Shown here in pieces: positions 34,907 to 43,946 of a DNA stretch of 64,000 nucleotides. Positions within the stretch are counted from its first letter, which is position 1; every line of letters begins with the position of its first letter. The stretch is from positions 558,001 through 622,000 of the forward strand of contig CAVUVQ010000010.1 in NCBI GenBank assembly GCA_963744875.1, in the 5' to 3' direction. Source of the DNA: JACDAE01 sp963744875 (GTDB lineage Bacteria; Chloroflexota; Ktedonobacteria; Ktedonobacterales; Ktedonobacteraceae). The position numbers and the translations under genes were made by a program. Below the pieces are notes generated by a model. It searched no databases. It saw nothing but the letters and a program-made list of their open reading frames with translations, and was not told where the DNA came from.

Positions 34907-35839
34907 ATGGCTACTTACCATATCGATCCGACACGAGAGACCTTGCATGGCACATTTTCTCGTGAATACGCGCCAGTATTGACGATTGATCCTGGTGATA
35001 GCGTCGTTTTTCGCACCCTGAACTCCGGTTGGGCGCTCGAACCTCCATCGTTTCAAAAGGGAGAGGCGAAGCAATTTGAGCCACGCATCAAAGGACGCGA
35101 TGATGGTCATGCACTCTGCGGGCCAATAGCTATTCGTGGAGCACGACCTGGCATGACGCTTGAGGTACGCATCAATGAGGTACAACCAGGGGCATGGGGC
35201 TGGACAGGTGGTGGCGGTTGGAACAGTGAGATGAATAGACGCCTCGGCCTGGTTGAGCAGGGAGTCGAACTCCATTGGAAGCTTGATGCGCAGACAATGA
35301 TCGGGCAAGACGAATATGGACATATACTCGCGTTACAACCTTTTATGGGCGTAATGGGGATGCCGCCCGCTGAACCCGGTATTCATCCTACATCTCCACC
35401 GCGCTTTTGTGGTGGCAATATCGATTGCAAAGAATTAGTGGCTGGGAGCACGCTTTATCTTCCCATTGCTGTCTCTGATGCGCTCTTCTCTGTAGGCGAT
35501 GGACATGGGCTACAGGCTGACGGCGAAGTATCGGGTGTCGCTATTGAATGCCCGATGGAGCGCGTTGACCTGACCTTTCATCTGCGCGATGACCTGCACC
35601 TGACAACCCCACGTGCTAGAATCTCGAACGCGTGGATCACACTGGGCTTCCATGAAAATCTACATGAGGCATCGCTCATTGCATTGGAGGCTATGCTCGA
35701 CCTGATGGGGGAGCTGCACCAATTACCACAAGCACAGGCACTCGCCCTGGCAAGTCTGATTGTGGATCTTCGTGTAACGCAAATCGCTAATGGGGTACTT
35801 GGCGTCCATGCTGTTTTGCAGGATAACGCACTAAAGTGA
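34907..35839 (+). CDS. Acetamidase/formamidase family protein
   Basis: 310 residues: GDSVVFRTLN near the N-terminus, HALCGPIAIRGARPGM, LQPFMGVMGMPPAEPG, SPPRFCGGNIDCKEL and ALFSVGDGHGLQADGE, all family signatures of FmdA/acetamidase. These Zn-dependent enzymes release ammonia from short amides. The start at 34907 has AGGAGG just upstream; an ATG at 34871 overlaps the previous gene and lacks one. Possibly co-transcribed with the GH99-like gene. Confidence 0.88.
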   Translation: MATYHIDPTRETLHGTFSREYAPVLTIDPGDSVVFRTLNSGWALEPPSFQKGEAKQFEPRIKGRDDGHALCGPIAIRGARPGMTLEVRINEVQPGAWGWTGGGGWNSEMNRRLGLVEQGVELHWKLDAQTMIGQDEYGHILALQPFMGVMGMPPAEPGIHPTSPPRFCGGNIDCKELVAGSTLYLPIAVSDALFSVGDGHGLQADGEVSGVAIECPMERVDLTFHLRDDLHLTTPRARISNAWITLGFHENLHEASLIALEAMLDLMGELHQLPQAQALALASLIVDLRVTQIANGVLGVHAVLQDNALK

Positions 35840-35941
35840 CATCTTTCCATGGCTCAAAGTTAGTCATCCTCCATGTCTAACTCGACTTACTGTACAAAGT
35901 ATAGCTGAGGAAAAGTGCCAGGTCAATCATTAACTTATCTT

Positions 35942-36778
35942 CTAAAGATTCTCTTTCAACCGCGTAACCTCACTATAAAGCGACTCGACCTGCGCCAATG
36001 ACTTCTGAAGTTGAATATTATCAGTTCCCACTTCCCCTAGAAGCGCATATACCCTCTCCAGAAAGCGCTCTGGTACTATACGAAAGGAGCTAATATCTGT
36101 TGCCAGCTTTTTCTCGCTAAGGTAATACGTCTCATTCAATGCATACAACACCTGCACCATGCAGTGAATGGCTCGTGCCAGGCAACCCACAACGATGTAC
36201 ACTTCCCCACGGGCGGCAGGCTTGTACGTGTTATCGAGCGTAAAGCGAGCACTCCAGAGAAAATTCCTGGTGATAGCTTGCTTCAGCGCAGGTGAATAGA
36301 CGGCAACCTTTGTTTTGAGGCTCTCTATAATCGCATCGGGATCATAGAGTGGACGGCAGATTTTCGTCTCTGTGCAATACATAAAGCTGTGAAAGCCATA
36401 GCCTGGTTGCTGCCAGTAGTCGGAGCGAATAATGCCAGCATTACAGTCATCGAGTGTGGACGAGACAAAGTCGATGTTCCGATAGAGAAAATCGACGCGC
36501 TGACCCTGGATCGTGAGCCAGGCACCGCCATTAACCCACGTTCCCCAACCGCCCAGGTCTGTTACAACAGGATCCGGTGTATCATTGAGTTGCGAGGCAA
36601 TAGTACGGATCTGCGCAACGTCTAAAAGCTGATGTTCGTAATAATAGAGACCGACATCGATATCGGAATCGGGACGTTGCGCATTGCTTGCATACGATCC
36701 TCCCAGGACGATGGCCCTGAGTCCATGAACTGGCTTTAATACGTCAACAAGGTGTTGCAATAGGCGTTCGTGGTGCAT
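35942..36778 (-). CDS. Nucleotidyltransferase-fold protein
   Basis: 278 residues. The pol-beta-type motif GGSYASNAQRPDSDIDVGLYY (G-S, then D-x-D) is at residues ~26-46, with a third acid expected near VDFLYR. The C-terminal part is helical and of the kind found in aminoglycoside- or antitoxin-like nucleotidyltransferases. It could transfer nucleotides to a small molecule or protein; no partner gene is adjacent. GGGAAG precedes the ATG. Confidence 0.7.
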   Translation of the reverse strand: MHHERLLQHLVDVLKPVHGLRAIVLGGSYASNAQRPDSDIDVGLYYYEHQLLDVAQIRTIASQLNDTPDPVVTDLGGWGTWVNGGAWLTIQGQRVDFLYRNIDFVSSTLDDCNAGIIRSDYWQQPGYGFHSFMYCTETKICRPLYDPDAIIESLKTKVAVYSPALKQAITRNFLWSARFTLDNTYKPAARGEVYIVVGCLARAIHCMVQVLYALNETYYLSEKKLATDISSFRIVPERFLERVYALLGEVGTDNIQLQKSLAQVESLYSEVTRLKENL

Positions 36779-36990
36779 CTTTTCTTCCCTTTTTTATTGA
36801 GCCTGGAAAATGGGAGTTCAATCACAAACAATGGAATACAAATCCCTGGTTCTGTGTTATTATATGAGCTGATTTTACTTATATCTCACATACTTTCTAT
36901 TTGCCAATGTAGGCCGTATTCAACCTTGCATCCAGGCAAAAAATCACAACAGAGTAGATACCAGAAACAGTATCCTCGGAAAATAGCATA

Positions 36991-38148
36991 ATGACACAGA
37001 CAGAGACACAAGAAACTGACATACATAAAAAGATTGATTTACTGAGCTTCACACTGCCAGAGCTAAAACAGTGGCTGGTAGAACATGGTGAACCGGGATT
37101 TCGCGCGAAGCAGATCTATCAATGGATCTATCAACAACTCGTAAGCGACTTTGCGGCAATGAGCAATCTGCCGTTGGCGTTACGGCAGAAGTTGGAGGAA
37201 GAGGCATGCATCGGGTCGGGAAGCGTGCGTACCGAACAGCATTCAAAGGATGATCGTACGCGCAAAATCCTGCTGGAACTGACGGATAGCCGCCTGATCG
37301 AGTCAGTGCTGATGCTCTATCCACCGCTGCGAGAGTCGAGTGCACGCGCGACCGTCTGCGTCTCCAGCCAGGCTGGCTGTGCCTTTGGCTGCACGTTCTG
37401 TGCGACGGGTCAGATGGGCTTTGATCGCCACCTGAGCGCGGGCGAGATCGTAGGCCAGGTGCTCCTCTTTGCACGCCAGCTACGCGTCGCTCCCTGGAGT
37501 GCTCCCGGCCTGCCCGGCAGCAAAGCAATCGATCACATAACCAACATTGTTCTCATGGGCATGGGCGAACCATTGCATAATTATGATAATGTCTTGCAGG
37601 CTCTGCGCATTTTGAATAGCAATGATGGTTTCAACCTGGGCGCTCGCCATATGACCATCTCGACGGTCGGCGTCGTGCCCGCGATACGGAAGTTGAGCCA
37701 GGAGCCGTTACAGGTCAACCTCGCCATCTCGCTACACGCTCCAACCGACGAATTGCGCGGGCAGACGATGCCCATCAACCGCAAATATCCCCTGGAAGAT
37801 CTTTTCGCCGCGTGCAAGGATTATATTGCTGAGACCGGGCGTCAGGTGACGTTCGAGTATGTATTGCTCTCCGGAGTGAATGATACGCCAGAGCATGCTC
37901 AGCAGCTTGCGGAGTTGCTTGTCCCCTTGAAGCAGTTTGCGCATGTCAATTGTATTCCCGTCAATGCAACGGCGGCCAGCTATCGTACGCCGGGACCAGA
38001 TGCCATTCGCGCGTTCAGGAATGTGCTGTTTGATAATGGTGTTACCAATAGCGTGCGTGCTGAGCGTGGCGACGATATTGCAGCGGCTTGTGGGCAATTG
38101 AGGACGCGGTTTGAGGAGAAGAGGAAGTTGCCTGTGGTAGCTCAATAA
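36991..38148 (+). CDS. rlmN: Dual-specificity rRNA/tRNA adenine-C2 methyltransferase RlmN
   Basis: 385 residues. Radical-SAM cluster motif CAFGCTFC with TGQMGFDRHL, preceded by an accessory domain with FRAKQIYQWIY; MGMGEPLHNYDNV and ISTVGVVPAIRKL are diagnostic for RlmN. It methylates A2503 of 23S rRNA. The C-terminal Cys expected for the catalytic pair is in DIAAACGQLRTRF. Its ribosome-binding site is weak. Confidence 0.95.
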   Translation: MTQTETQETDIHKKIDLLSFTLPELKQWLVEHGEPGFRAKQIYQWIYQQLVSDFAAMSNLPLALRQKLEEEACIGSGSVRTEQHSKDDRTRKILLELTDSRLIESVLMLYPPLRESSARATVCVSSQAGCAFGCTFCATGQMGFDRHLSAGEIVGQVLLFARQLRVAPWSAPGLPGSKAIDHITNIVLMGMGEPLHNYDNVLQALRILNSNDGFNLGARHMTISTVGVVPAIRKLSQEPLQVNLAISLHAPTDELRGQTMPINRKYPLEDLFAACKDYIAETGRQVTFEYVLLSGVNDTPEHAQQLAELLVPLKQFAHVNCIPVNATAASYRTPGPDAIRAFRNVLFDNGVTNSVRAERGDDIAAACGQLRTRFEEKRKLPVVAQ

Positions 38149-38298
38149 TCTAAAACGAGCTTATTCATAAGACGTTCTATGTATACAGTCGCAAGAAGTA
38201 GGAAAAAGGTCTCTTTTGGAATATCTATCCTGGCAGATTTTGGAGTCTCTTTCCTCTCAGCAATAGCTCAAAGGCTCGGCTCCACATTGTAAAGCAAG

Positions 38299-38328
38299 TT
38301 GACAGACTGATCTTTCATATGCTACATT
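38299..38328 (+). promoter_or_regulatory. Promoter of the GH30 gene
   Basis: Consensus -35 TTGACA (38299-38304), 18-bp spacer, extended -10 TGC-TACATT (38320-38328). About 155 bases before the ATG. Confidence 0.65.
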
Positions 38329-38435
38329 TTTGTTAGAGAAATCTTTGGCATCTCTCTGATCTCTTTCACCAGCAGGTGCGTTTCTGAAAGAAGAAGAGGA
38401 GGAAAGGACTCTCTCTATCTTTAAAAGGTGTAACC

Positions 38436-38466
38436 GAGGGCACATACAAGGATTGTGCCTCGTTTT
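38436..38466 (+). promoter_or_regulatory. Terminator-like hairpin just before the GH30 ribosome-binding site
   Basis: GAGGGCACA pairs with TGTGCCTC (one bulged G), followed by GTTTT, all between the promoter above and the AAGGAGG at 38468. Placement suggests attenuation or leader stability control. Confidence 0.4.
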
Positions 38467-38482
38467 CAAGGAGGAAGTGTTT

Positions 38483-39952
38483 ATGCTTTATCGTTGCAAG
38501 AGGCAACTCGTTTCAGGATTGGCTGTTCTCCTGACACTTACCACTCTCATCACAATGAACCTGGGCAACCCATCTGTTACTATGGCTGCGACCCAAACGG
38601 TGACGATTGCTCCTGCACAGCAGTACCAGACAATCCAGGGTTGGGGAAGCACACTGGCATGGTGGGCCAACATCATTGGTGGGTGGAACAGCAGTCAGAA
38701 AACTGCTCTAGCCAATGCGCTCTTCGATCCAAACAGTGGTATTGGTCTCAATGTCCTGCGCTACAACTTTGGCGCGGATGGACCCGGCAATACGTGTCGC
38801 AATCAGATGCAGCCAGGGGGCAATTTCCAATCGTTTGAACCCACGAAGGGCAATTATGTCTGGACGAACGATGCCAATCAACTCTGGTTTGCGCAGGCGG
38901 CAAAGGCACGCGGGGCAAACGTTTTTGAAGGCTTTTCGAACTCAGCTCCAGTCTGGATGCTGAATAACAACTGTACGGCGGGTGGTCCAGGTGGAGTCGA
39001 TAACCTCAATCCAGCCCACAATGCGGACTTTGCCAATTTCCTCGCCACCGTTGACAAACATTTCCATGATAGCTTCGGCATCACCTTGCAAACCATCGAT
39101 GCATTTAATGAGCCCAACCAGTCATGGTGGAAATCAACCGGGACCCAGGAAGGCATGGCTGTATCGACGGCCCATCAAAATACGATCATTCCTTTGCTGA
39201 AGACGGCTCTACAACAGAATGGTGCCTCGGCCTATACAGCGATCAGTTCTCCTGATGATACCAGCGTCAGTTCGTCGATGGGTGCTTTTAATGGTTACAG
39301 TGCTGCGACAAAAGCTGATGTGGCTCAGTGGAATACTCATACTTATGTAGCCACTAATGCTCAGCGCCAGAGTGCGTATGCAACGATTGGGCAGGCAGAT
39401 CACAAGCGGCTGTGGATGTCTGAATGGAATGATGGCGCAAGGGGCAATCAAGGGTCACAGATCAATGCTGCCCTGGTGCTTTCCAGCCACATCCTTGATG
39501 ATGAGCAGAATTTGCATCCTACGGCCTGGGTTATCTGGCAGGCAGTCAACCAGGTTGGAGAATCGATTAACGGCGATCAGGGATTGGCCTATCGGTCTGC
39601 CAATAACACCATCTCGTATCCTGCACGCTATTATGCGATGGGTAACTATAGCAAATTCATACGCCAGGGATATCAGATGATTGGCGATAACGATGCCAAC
39701 AGCTTCACCGCGTACGACGCTGGTACGCATACGCTGGTAATTGTTACTACCAATAGTTCGGCTAATGCGGCCACCGTCAAATATAACCTCGCGAACTTCA
39801 GTAGCGTAGGAGGAACAGCAACACCACATCAGACCTCAGCCAGCGAAAATCTCAAACAGTTGGGGAATATCGGAGTTGCCGGTAAAGCGTTCAGCACCAC
39901 CCTTCCGGCTAAGTCGATCACAACCTTTGTGATTTCCAACGTCGTAAGATAA
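38483..39952 (+). CDS. Secreted GH30-family glycoside hydrolase
   Basis: 489 residues. Signal peptide (LYRCKRQ, hydrophobic core, TMAA). The barrel starts YQTIQGWGSTLAWWA; the acid/base Glu lies in AFNEPNQSWW (~210) and the nucleophile in WMSEWNDG (~314); a C-terminal beta domain follows. The overall pattern resembles GH30 endo-beta-1,6-galactanases and xylanases. It would trim plant or microbial polysaccharide outside the cell. The start at 38483 has AAGGAGG. Confidence 0.85.
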   Translation: MLYRCKRQLVSGLAVLLTLTTLITMNLGNPSVTMAATQTVTIAPAQQYQTIQGWGSTLAWWANIIGGWNSSQKTALANALFDPNSGIGLNVLRYNFGADGPGNTCRNQMQPGGNFQSFEPTKGNYVWTNDANQLWFAQAAKARGANVFEGFSNSAPVWMLNNNCTAGGPGGVDNLNPAHNADFANFLATVDKHFHDSFGITLQTIDAFNEPNQSWWKSTGTQEGMAVSTAHQNTIIPLLKTALQQNGASAYTAISSPDDTSVSSSMGAFNGYSAATKADVAQWNTHTYVATNAQRQSAYATIGQADHKRLWMSEWNDGARGNQGSQINAALVLSSHILDDEQNLHPTAWVIWQAVNQVGESINGDQGLAYRSANNTISYPARYYAMGNYSKFIRQGYQMIGDNDANSFTAYDAGTHTLVIVTTNSSANAATVKYNLANFSSVGGTATPHQTSASENLKQLGNIGVAGKAFSTTLPAKSITTFVISNVVR

Positions 39953-39967
39953 AGTTCTCTCAATAAA

Positions 39968-40035
39968 AAAGAGGATGTCTACGAGGAACACTCCTTCCGC
40001 AGATGGAAATAGTGACCCTCGCAGGCATCCTCTTT
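39968..40035. terminator. Terminator between convergent GH30 and rpmB
   Basis: AAAGAGGATG (39968-39977) pairs with CATCCTCTTT (40026-40035), with further pairing ACGAGG/CCCTCG inside; A- and T-runs flank the stem so it can serve both directions. Confidence 0.65.
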
Positions 40036-40052
40036 GTATATCAGGATTGCTT

Positions 40053-40253
40053 TTATTTGCGCACTTTTGGTAATTTGCTCAATGTGCGCAAGCAACGTGT
40101 GCAAATGTTTACCGTTTTCGTGGTCCCGTTGATTTCGAGGCGACGACGATGCACGTTCAACACGAAGCGACGACGTGTGCGGTGCTGCGAAAATGGCACA
40201 TTATTGCCATACATAGGCTTGCGCTCGCAGATATCACAACGACCTGCTGCCAT
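40053..40253 (-). CDS. rpmB: Ribosomal protein bL28
   Basis: 66 residues: AAGRCDICERKPMYGNNV, SHRTRRRF-like core (QHRTRRRFVLNVH), and VNICTRCLRTL. Two CxxC pairs mark the zinc-binding C+ form. The start at 40253 has GGAGG; the longer frame upstream has no support. It sits divergent from the Asp23-FakA-FakB operon, an arrangement also known in Firmicutes. Confidence 0.95.
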   Translation of the reverse strand: MAAGRCDICERKPMYGNNVPFSQHRTRRRFVLNVHRRRLEINGTTKTVNICTRCLRTLSKLPKVRK

Positions 40254-40315
40254 GACTTTCTCCTCCCTAAATTTGCAACGGATATTGGATTCTACTACCT
40301 GGAAGCGGGTGGGGG

Positions 40316-40371
40316 CCATCCATCCCCACGTTTGGGGGAGAGGTGGGACCACCCATCCCCACGTTTGTAGG
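40316..40371. repeat. Two-copy direct repeat CCATCCCCACGTTTG
   Basis: The word CCATCCCCACGTTTG appears twice about 34 bases apart, within G/C-rich strings, upstream of rpmB and next to GTAGGG. Short and of unclear origin. Confidence 0.45.
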
Positions 40372-40396
40372 GTAGGATCAATTCCGCTCTGTTCTC

Positions 40397-40425
40397 TTGA
40401 TTATCATCGGGGCCTCTGATATACT
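40397..40425 (+). promoter_or_regulatory. Promoter of the asp23-fakA-fakB operon
   Basis: TTGATT (40397-40402), 17-bp spacer, extended -10 TGA-TATACT (40417-40425). Start of transcription expected near 40432, about 80 bases before the first gene. Confidence 0.65.
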
Positions 40426-40514
40426 GCATCAATACAATGCGTGCACTGATTGGGAACCCGAATACGTTATGCGAGTATACCCGATATTGGGAAATTTGGC
40501 AAGAGAGAAGATGT

Positions 40515-40937
40515 ATGCAGCGGTCAAAAACATCTGCCACGCAACCGCGTCCAGGCTCTTATACACATCCACTTGGTAAAATTGAGGTCCTGCCACACGC
40601 TATTCACACTCTTGTACTACAAGCAACCAGCGAGTGTTATGGTGTGCTAGGGATTGCGGCACCTCGATTGCGCAATGGGCAGGCGATCATTCTTGCGCCT
40701 ACCCATGCCAGCCAGGGGGTACGAGCCATTGTCGTCGATAATCAACTGGTTATCGACATTTATGTTGCACTGGAATATGGGCTACGGATTTCTGAAATCG
40801 CCCATAATATTATGAGTAGTGTCAAATTTTCTGTTGAGAAACAGTTAGGCATCCCTGTCGCTCAGGTCAACATCAATGTGCAGGGGCTTCTTCATGGCCC
40901 GGCATCGCAGGACAGGCAGGAGAAAATTAAGAGGTAG
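40515..40937 (+). CDS. Asp23/Gls24 family protein
   Basis: 140 residues: LGKIEVLPHAIHTLVLQATSECYGVLGI at the start and EYGLRISEIAHNIMSSVKFSVEKQLGIPVAQVNINVQGL, the Asp23 family pattern. Asp23/YloU-type proteins sit beside the DAK2 gene in many Firmicutes. The start at 40515 has GAGAAG; an ATG at 40437 is closer to the transcription start and adds residues unlike the family. Confidence 0.88.
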   Translation: MQRSKTSATQPRPGSYTHPLGKIEVLPHAIHTLVLQATSECYGVLGIAAPRLRNGQAIILAPTHASQGVRAIVVDNQLVIDIYVALEYGLRISEIAHNIMSSVKFSVEKQLGIPVAQVNINVQGLLHGPASQDRQEKIKR

Positions 40938-40947
40938 CACAGACGCT

Positions 40948-42642
40948 ATGCAGGAACAAGCACCGCGCACTTCGTCACGACCACGGCCACGACGAGTGAG
41001 CGTCTTCGATGGTCAGGATCTCAAAAAGACTATTCTGGCAGGGGCAGCGTGGTTAGAGAAACATCGTGACGAAATCAATGCGCTCAATGTCTTCCCCGTT
41101 CCCGATGGGGATACAGGCTCCAACATGTCCGCGACTATGAAATCCGCTATTCGTAGTCTTGAGAAGAGCAATGAGACTTCCGCCAGCATCATTGCCGCTA
41201 AGGTTGCTCATGACGCGCTCTTAGGGGCACGGGGCAACTCCGGGGTGATCCTTTCGCAGACGCTGCGTGGGCTGGCCCAGGGACTTGATAAGAAGGCTAC
41301 CTTTAATGCTGCTGATCTTGCTGTGGCCTTCGATGAGGCGCAGCGGCTGGCTTACCGGGCGGTGATTAAACCAGTCGAAGGGACTATTCTGACCGTTGTG
41401 CGCGAGGCTGCGGTGGCGGCTAAGAAGAGCGCTGAACAGGGCGATGATATTGGTGGCCTGATGCGCGAGGTTGTGAACGCGACACGGCAGGCCGTTGCGC
41501 ATACTCCCGAATTGCTCCCCACACTCAAACAGGCTGGTGTGGTCGATGCGGGTGGGCAGGGCTTCAGCACTCTGATGGAAGGGATGTTGCGCTATATACA
41601 TGGTGACAGCTCTGAGTCGACAACTTTGACGAGCAACAGAGCCACTACTGGGACACTGGAAAAGCCTGAGACGCATATCAAGAAGGGGCGCGTCAGTGTC
41701 GAAGAGGAGTTTGGCTACGAGGTGGTGTTTCTGCTGAGGGGCGAGCAACTGGACGTTGAGGGTATCCGCCAATCGATTATCGATATGGGTGGCGTCTCTA
41801 CGGTTGTGGCGGGCGATGAGAAAATGCTCAAGGTTCATACACATACGTTGACTCCTGGCAAAATTTTGGATTACGGCGTTGGCCTGGGCAGCTTGCTTGA
41901 CATTAATATCGAGAATTTGCAGGAACAGAGCCTGACCTATGAGGCGGAAAGTAACGCTGAACATGCGCAAGAGGAACAGCCTCAGTTGGAGATTGCGACG
42001 ATCGCGGTTGTCTCTGGTACTGGCTTTGAGCAGGTCTTCCAGGGATTGGGCGTGAATGCGCTGGTTTCGGGTGGGCAGACGATGAATCCCAGCACTGAGG
42101 AGCTGCTTAATGCGGTTGAGGCGGTACCATCCAATAAGGTCATTGTCTTGCCGAATAACAAAAACGTGATTATGAGCGCCCAACAGGTGACGGGGCTGAC
42201 ACAAAAAGAGGTGTATATCGTTCCCAGTAAGACGATGCCACAGGGGATCGCGGCACTGGCTAGCTTTAATTTTGGGGCGGACTTCAAAGATAATTGTGAG
42301 ACGATGACCGAAGCTATTCAGCAGATCGATACTGCCGAAATTACGAGGGCTGTGCGGACTGTTGAGTTGGGCGACCTCCAGGTGCGCGAGGGGGATTTTA
42401 TCGGGGTCTTGAATGGGAATCTGGTGGTTGCGAGTCAGAATATCGAACAGGTCATGCGGGATACGCTGCAACGGATGGATATCGGTAGCCATGAAATTGT
42501 GACCCTTTATTATGGTGAAGATGTCACGGAGCAAGATGCGCAATCGATCACCCGGCGGATCAAAGAGCGCTATTCGCACCTTGAGCTTGAGCTTGTTAAT
42601 GGGGGGCAACCGTATTACGCCTATATCATTTCGGCGGAATAA
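40948..42642 (+). CDS. fakA: Fatty acid kinase FakA-like (DAK2-domain, YloV)
   Basis: 564 residues. DhaL/DAK2 nucleotide-binding domain: INALNVFPVPDGDTGSNM with the Asp triad, then LLGARGNSGVILSQ; then the FakA middle domain with EFGYEVVFLL and VHTHT, and a C-terminal part like DegV/YloV. With FakB it phosphorylates exogenous fatty acids as acyl-phosphates. Start uncertain: ATG at 40876 or 40894 overlaps Asp23; 40948 lies ten bases after its stop. Confidence 0.9.
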   Translation: MQEQAPRTSSRPRPRRVSVFDGQDLKKTILAGAAWLEKHRDEINALNVFPVPDGDTGSNMSATMKSAIRSLEKSNETSASIIAAKVAHDALLGARGNSGVILSQTLRGLAQGLDKKATFNAADLAVAFDEAQRLAYRAVIKPVEGTILTVVREAAVAAKKSAEQGDDIGGLMREVVNATRQAVAHTPELLPTLKQAGVVDAGGQGFSTLMEGMLRYIHGDSSESTTLTSNRATTGTLEKPETHIKKGRVSVEEEFGYEVVFLLRGEQLDVEGIRQSIIDMGGVSTVVAGDEKMLKVHTHTLTPGKILDYGVGLGSLLDINIENLQEQSLTYEAESNAEHAQEEQPQLEIATIAVVSGTGFEQVFQGLGVNALVSGGQTMNPSTEELLNAVEAVPSNKVIVLPNNKNVIMSAQQVTGLTQKEVYIVPSKTMPQGIAALASFNFGADFKDNCETMTEAIQQIDTAEITRAVRTVELGDLQVREGDFIGVLNGNLVVASQNIEQVMRDTLQRMDIGSHEIVTLYYGEDVTEQDAQSITRRIKERYSHLELELVNGGQPYYAYIISAE

Positions 42643-42677
42643 TTCTATTATACATATTTGTGCAGGAGATTTTTTTT

Positions 42678-43523
42678 ATGACCGTTCGTATCGTTACCGA
42701 CAGCACCGTCGATATTCCAACGGAGCAAGCGGAGGCGGCTGGGATTACCGTTGTGCCGCTCACCGTTTTCTTTGGCGATGATGCTTATCTTGATGGGATT
42801 GAGCTGGATAACCCACTTTTCTATCAAAAATTGCAGGCTAACAAAGTCCTTCCAACGACCTCACAGCCATCTCCGGCGAAGTTTCATGAGGCGTATACAC
42901 GCGTGATTGAGGAGGGTGCGGATGGCATTCTCTCGATTCATCTCTCTTCGCATTTGAGCGGCACTTATCAGTCAGCGCGTACTGCCAGTGAGTCTCTTCC
43001 AGAAGACCTGAAAAAAGTACCCATTGAGGTCGTTGATTCATTGACGATCAGCGCGGGCATGTCGCGAGCGGTTTTTCTGGCGGCGCGGGAGGCCCGTGAG
43101 GGATTGGCGCTGGAAGAGATCAAGGCTCATGTACTGGACGAACTTGCGCATACAACTATTCTGGCGGTGCTGGATACGCTGGAATATGTGAGGCGGGGTG
43201 GACGCATTGGTGGGGCCAGTGCGCTGCTTGGCAATATGCTTAGCGTCAAACCGATCATCTCGCTTAAAGAGGGGGCGGTCGTGCCTGTAGAGCGTCCACG
43301 GACACGTAGCAAGGCCTTTGCACGGATCGCCCAGCTCATTAGCGATATGGGTCCGATTGAGGCTGTTTCTATCGCCGAGTCGAATGAGGAGATCGGGCTG
43401 CAATTGGCAGAGGCTTTAAAGGAGACGTACACGGGGGAGATTCCACGCTACAAGTTGGGGGCAGCTCTGGGGACCCATACGGGACCTGGTACGGTGGCGG
43501 TGGCGGTGGTTAAGGCGCATTGA
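42678..43523 (+). CDS. DegV-family fatty-acid-binding protein (FakB-like)
   Basis: 281 residues: VRIVTDSTVDIPTEQA, TTSQPSPAKF, SIHLSSHLSGTYQSA, DSLTISAGMS, and YVRRGGRIGG ... LLGNMLSVKPII, the complete DegV signature. It would present a bound fatty acid to the FakA product. AGGAG just before the ATG at 42678. Third gene of the operon. Confidence 0.93.
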   Translation: MTVRIVTDSTVDIPTEQAEAAGITVVPLTVFFGDDAYLDGIELDNPLFYQKLQANKVLPTTSQPSPAKFHEAYTRVIEEGADGILSIHLSSHLSGTYQSARTASESLPEDLKKVPIEVVDSLTISAGMSRAVFLAAREAREGLALEEIKAHVLDELAHTTILAVLDTLEYVRRGGRIGGASALLGNMLSVKPIISLKEGAVVPVERPRTRSKAFARIAQLISDMGPIEAVSIAESNEEIGLQLAEALKETYTGEIPRYKLGAALGTHTGPGTVAVAVVKAH

Positions 43524-43571
43524 TATCAACGATTTCAAAAATGGCGTTGATGCGTGGAAAAACCGAAATGT

Positions 43572-43661
43572 GGTAGGGGCCCGGTTGTACCGCGTCCGTG
43601 ATTCATCAACCCTGGGCTACCATCCGATCAATCGCGGACGCGGTACAACCGGGTCCCTACC
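43572..43661. repeat. Inverted repeat, GTAGGGGC/GTCCCTAC family
   Basis: The arm 43572-43598 is complementary to 43635-43661 with one mismatch, and pairing continues inward with few mismatches. Its right arm is the first copy of the tandem array below. Confidence 0.8.
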
Positions 43662-43896
43662 GGGGTGCGTTTGATCGGTGGGGGACGATATTCGATCAAT
43701 CGCGGACGCGGTACAACCGGGTCCCTACCGGGGTGCGTTTGATCGGTGGGGGACGATATTCGATCAATCGCGGACGCGGTACAACCGGGTCCCTACCGGG
43801 TGCGTTTGATCGGTGGGGGACGATATTCGATCAATCGCGGACGCGGTACAACCGGGTCCCTACCGGGGTGCGTTTGATCGGTGGGGGACGATATTC
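43626..43896 (+). repeat. Four tandem copies of a 67-68-bp unit
   Basis: Copies start GATCAATCGCGGACGC at 43626, 43694, 43762 and 43829; spacing 68, 68 and 67 (one G lost). Near-identical copies. Each contains the right arm of the palindrome, so the half-palindrome plus flank was amplified. Lies between fakB and the zinc-ribbon gene. Confidence 0.9.
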
Positions 43897-43946
43897 ATTG
43901 CAAGATGCAGGTATTCGCACGTTTTTTGTTTGAGGAGATTACGCTG

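Noticed and set aside
41221..42609. 462-residue open frame on the minus strand opposite fakA
   Set aside because: It is antisense to a gene with full family motifs; the translation has no domain and no start signal.
43626..43896. CRISPR array
   Set aside because: Units are contiguous repeats without unique spacers, and no cas genes are nearby.
43598..43933. Open frame with repeated FDQSRTRYNRVPTG-like units
   Set aside because: It is a read-through of the 67-68-bp tandem DNA repeat; no ribosome-binding site and the one-base shorter unit changes frame between copies.
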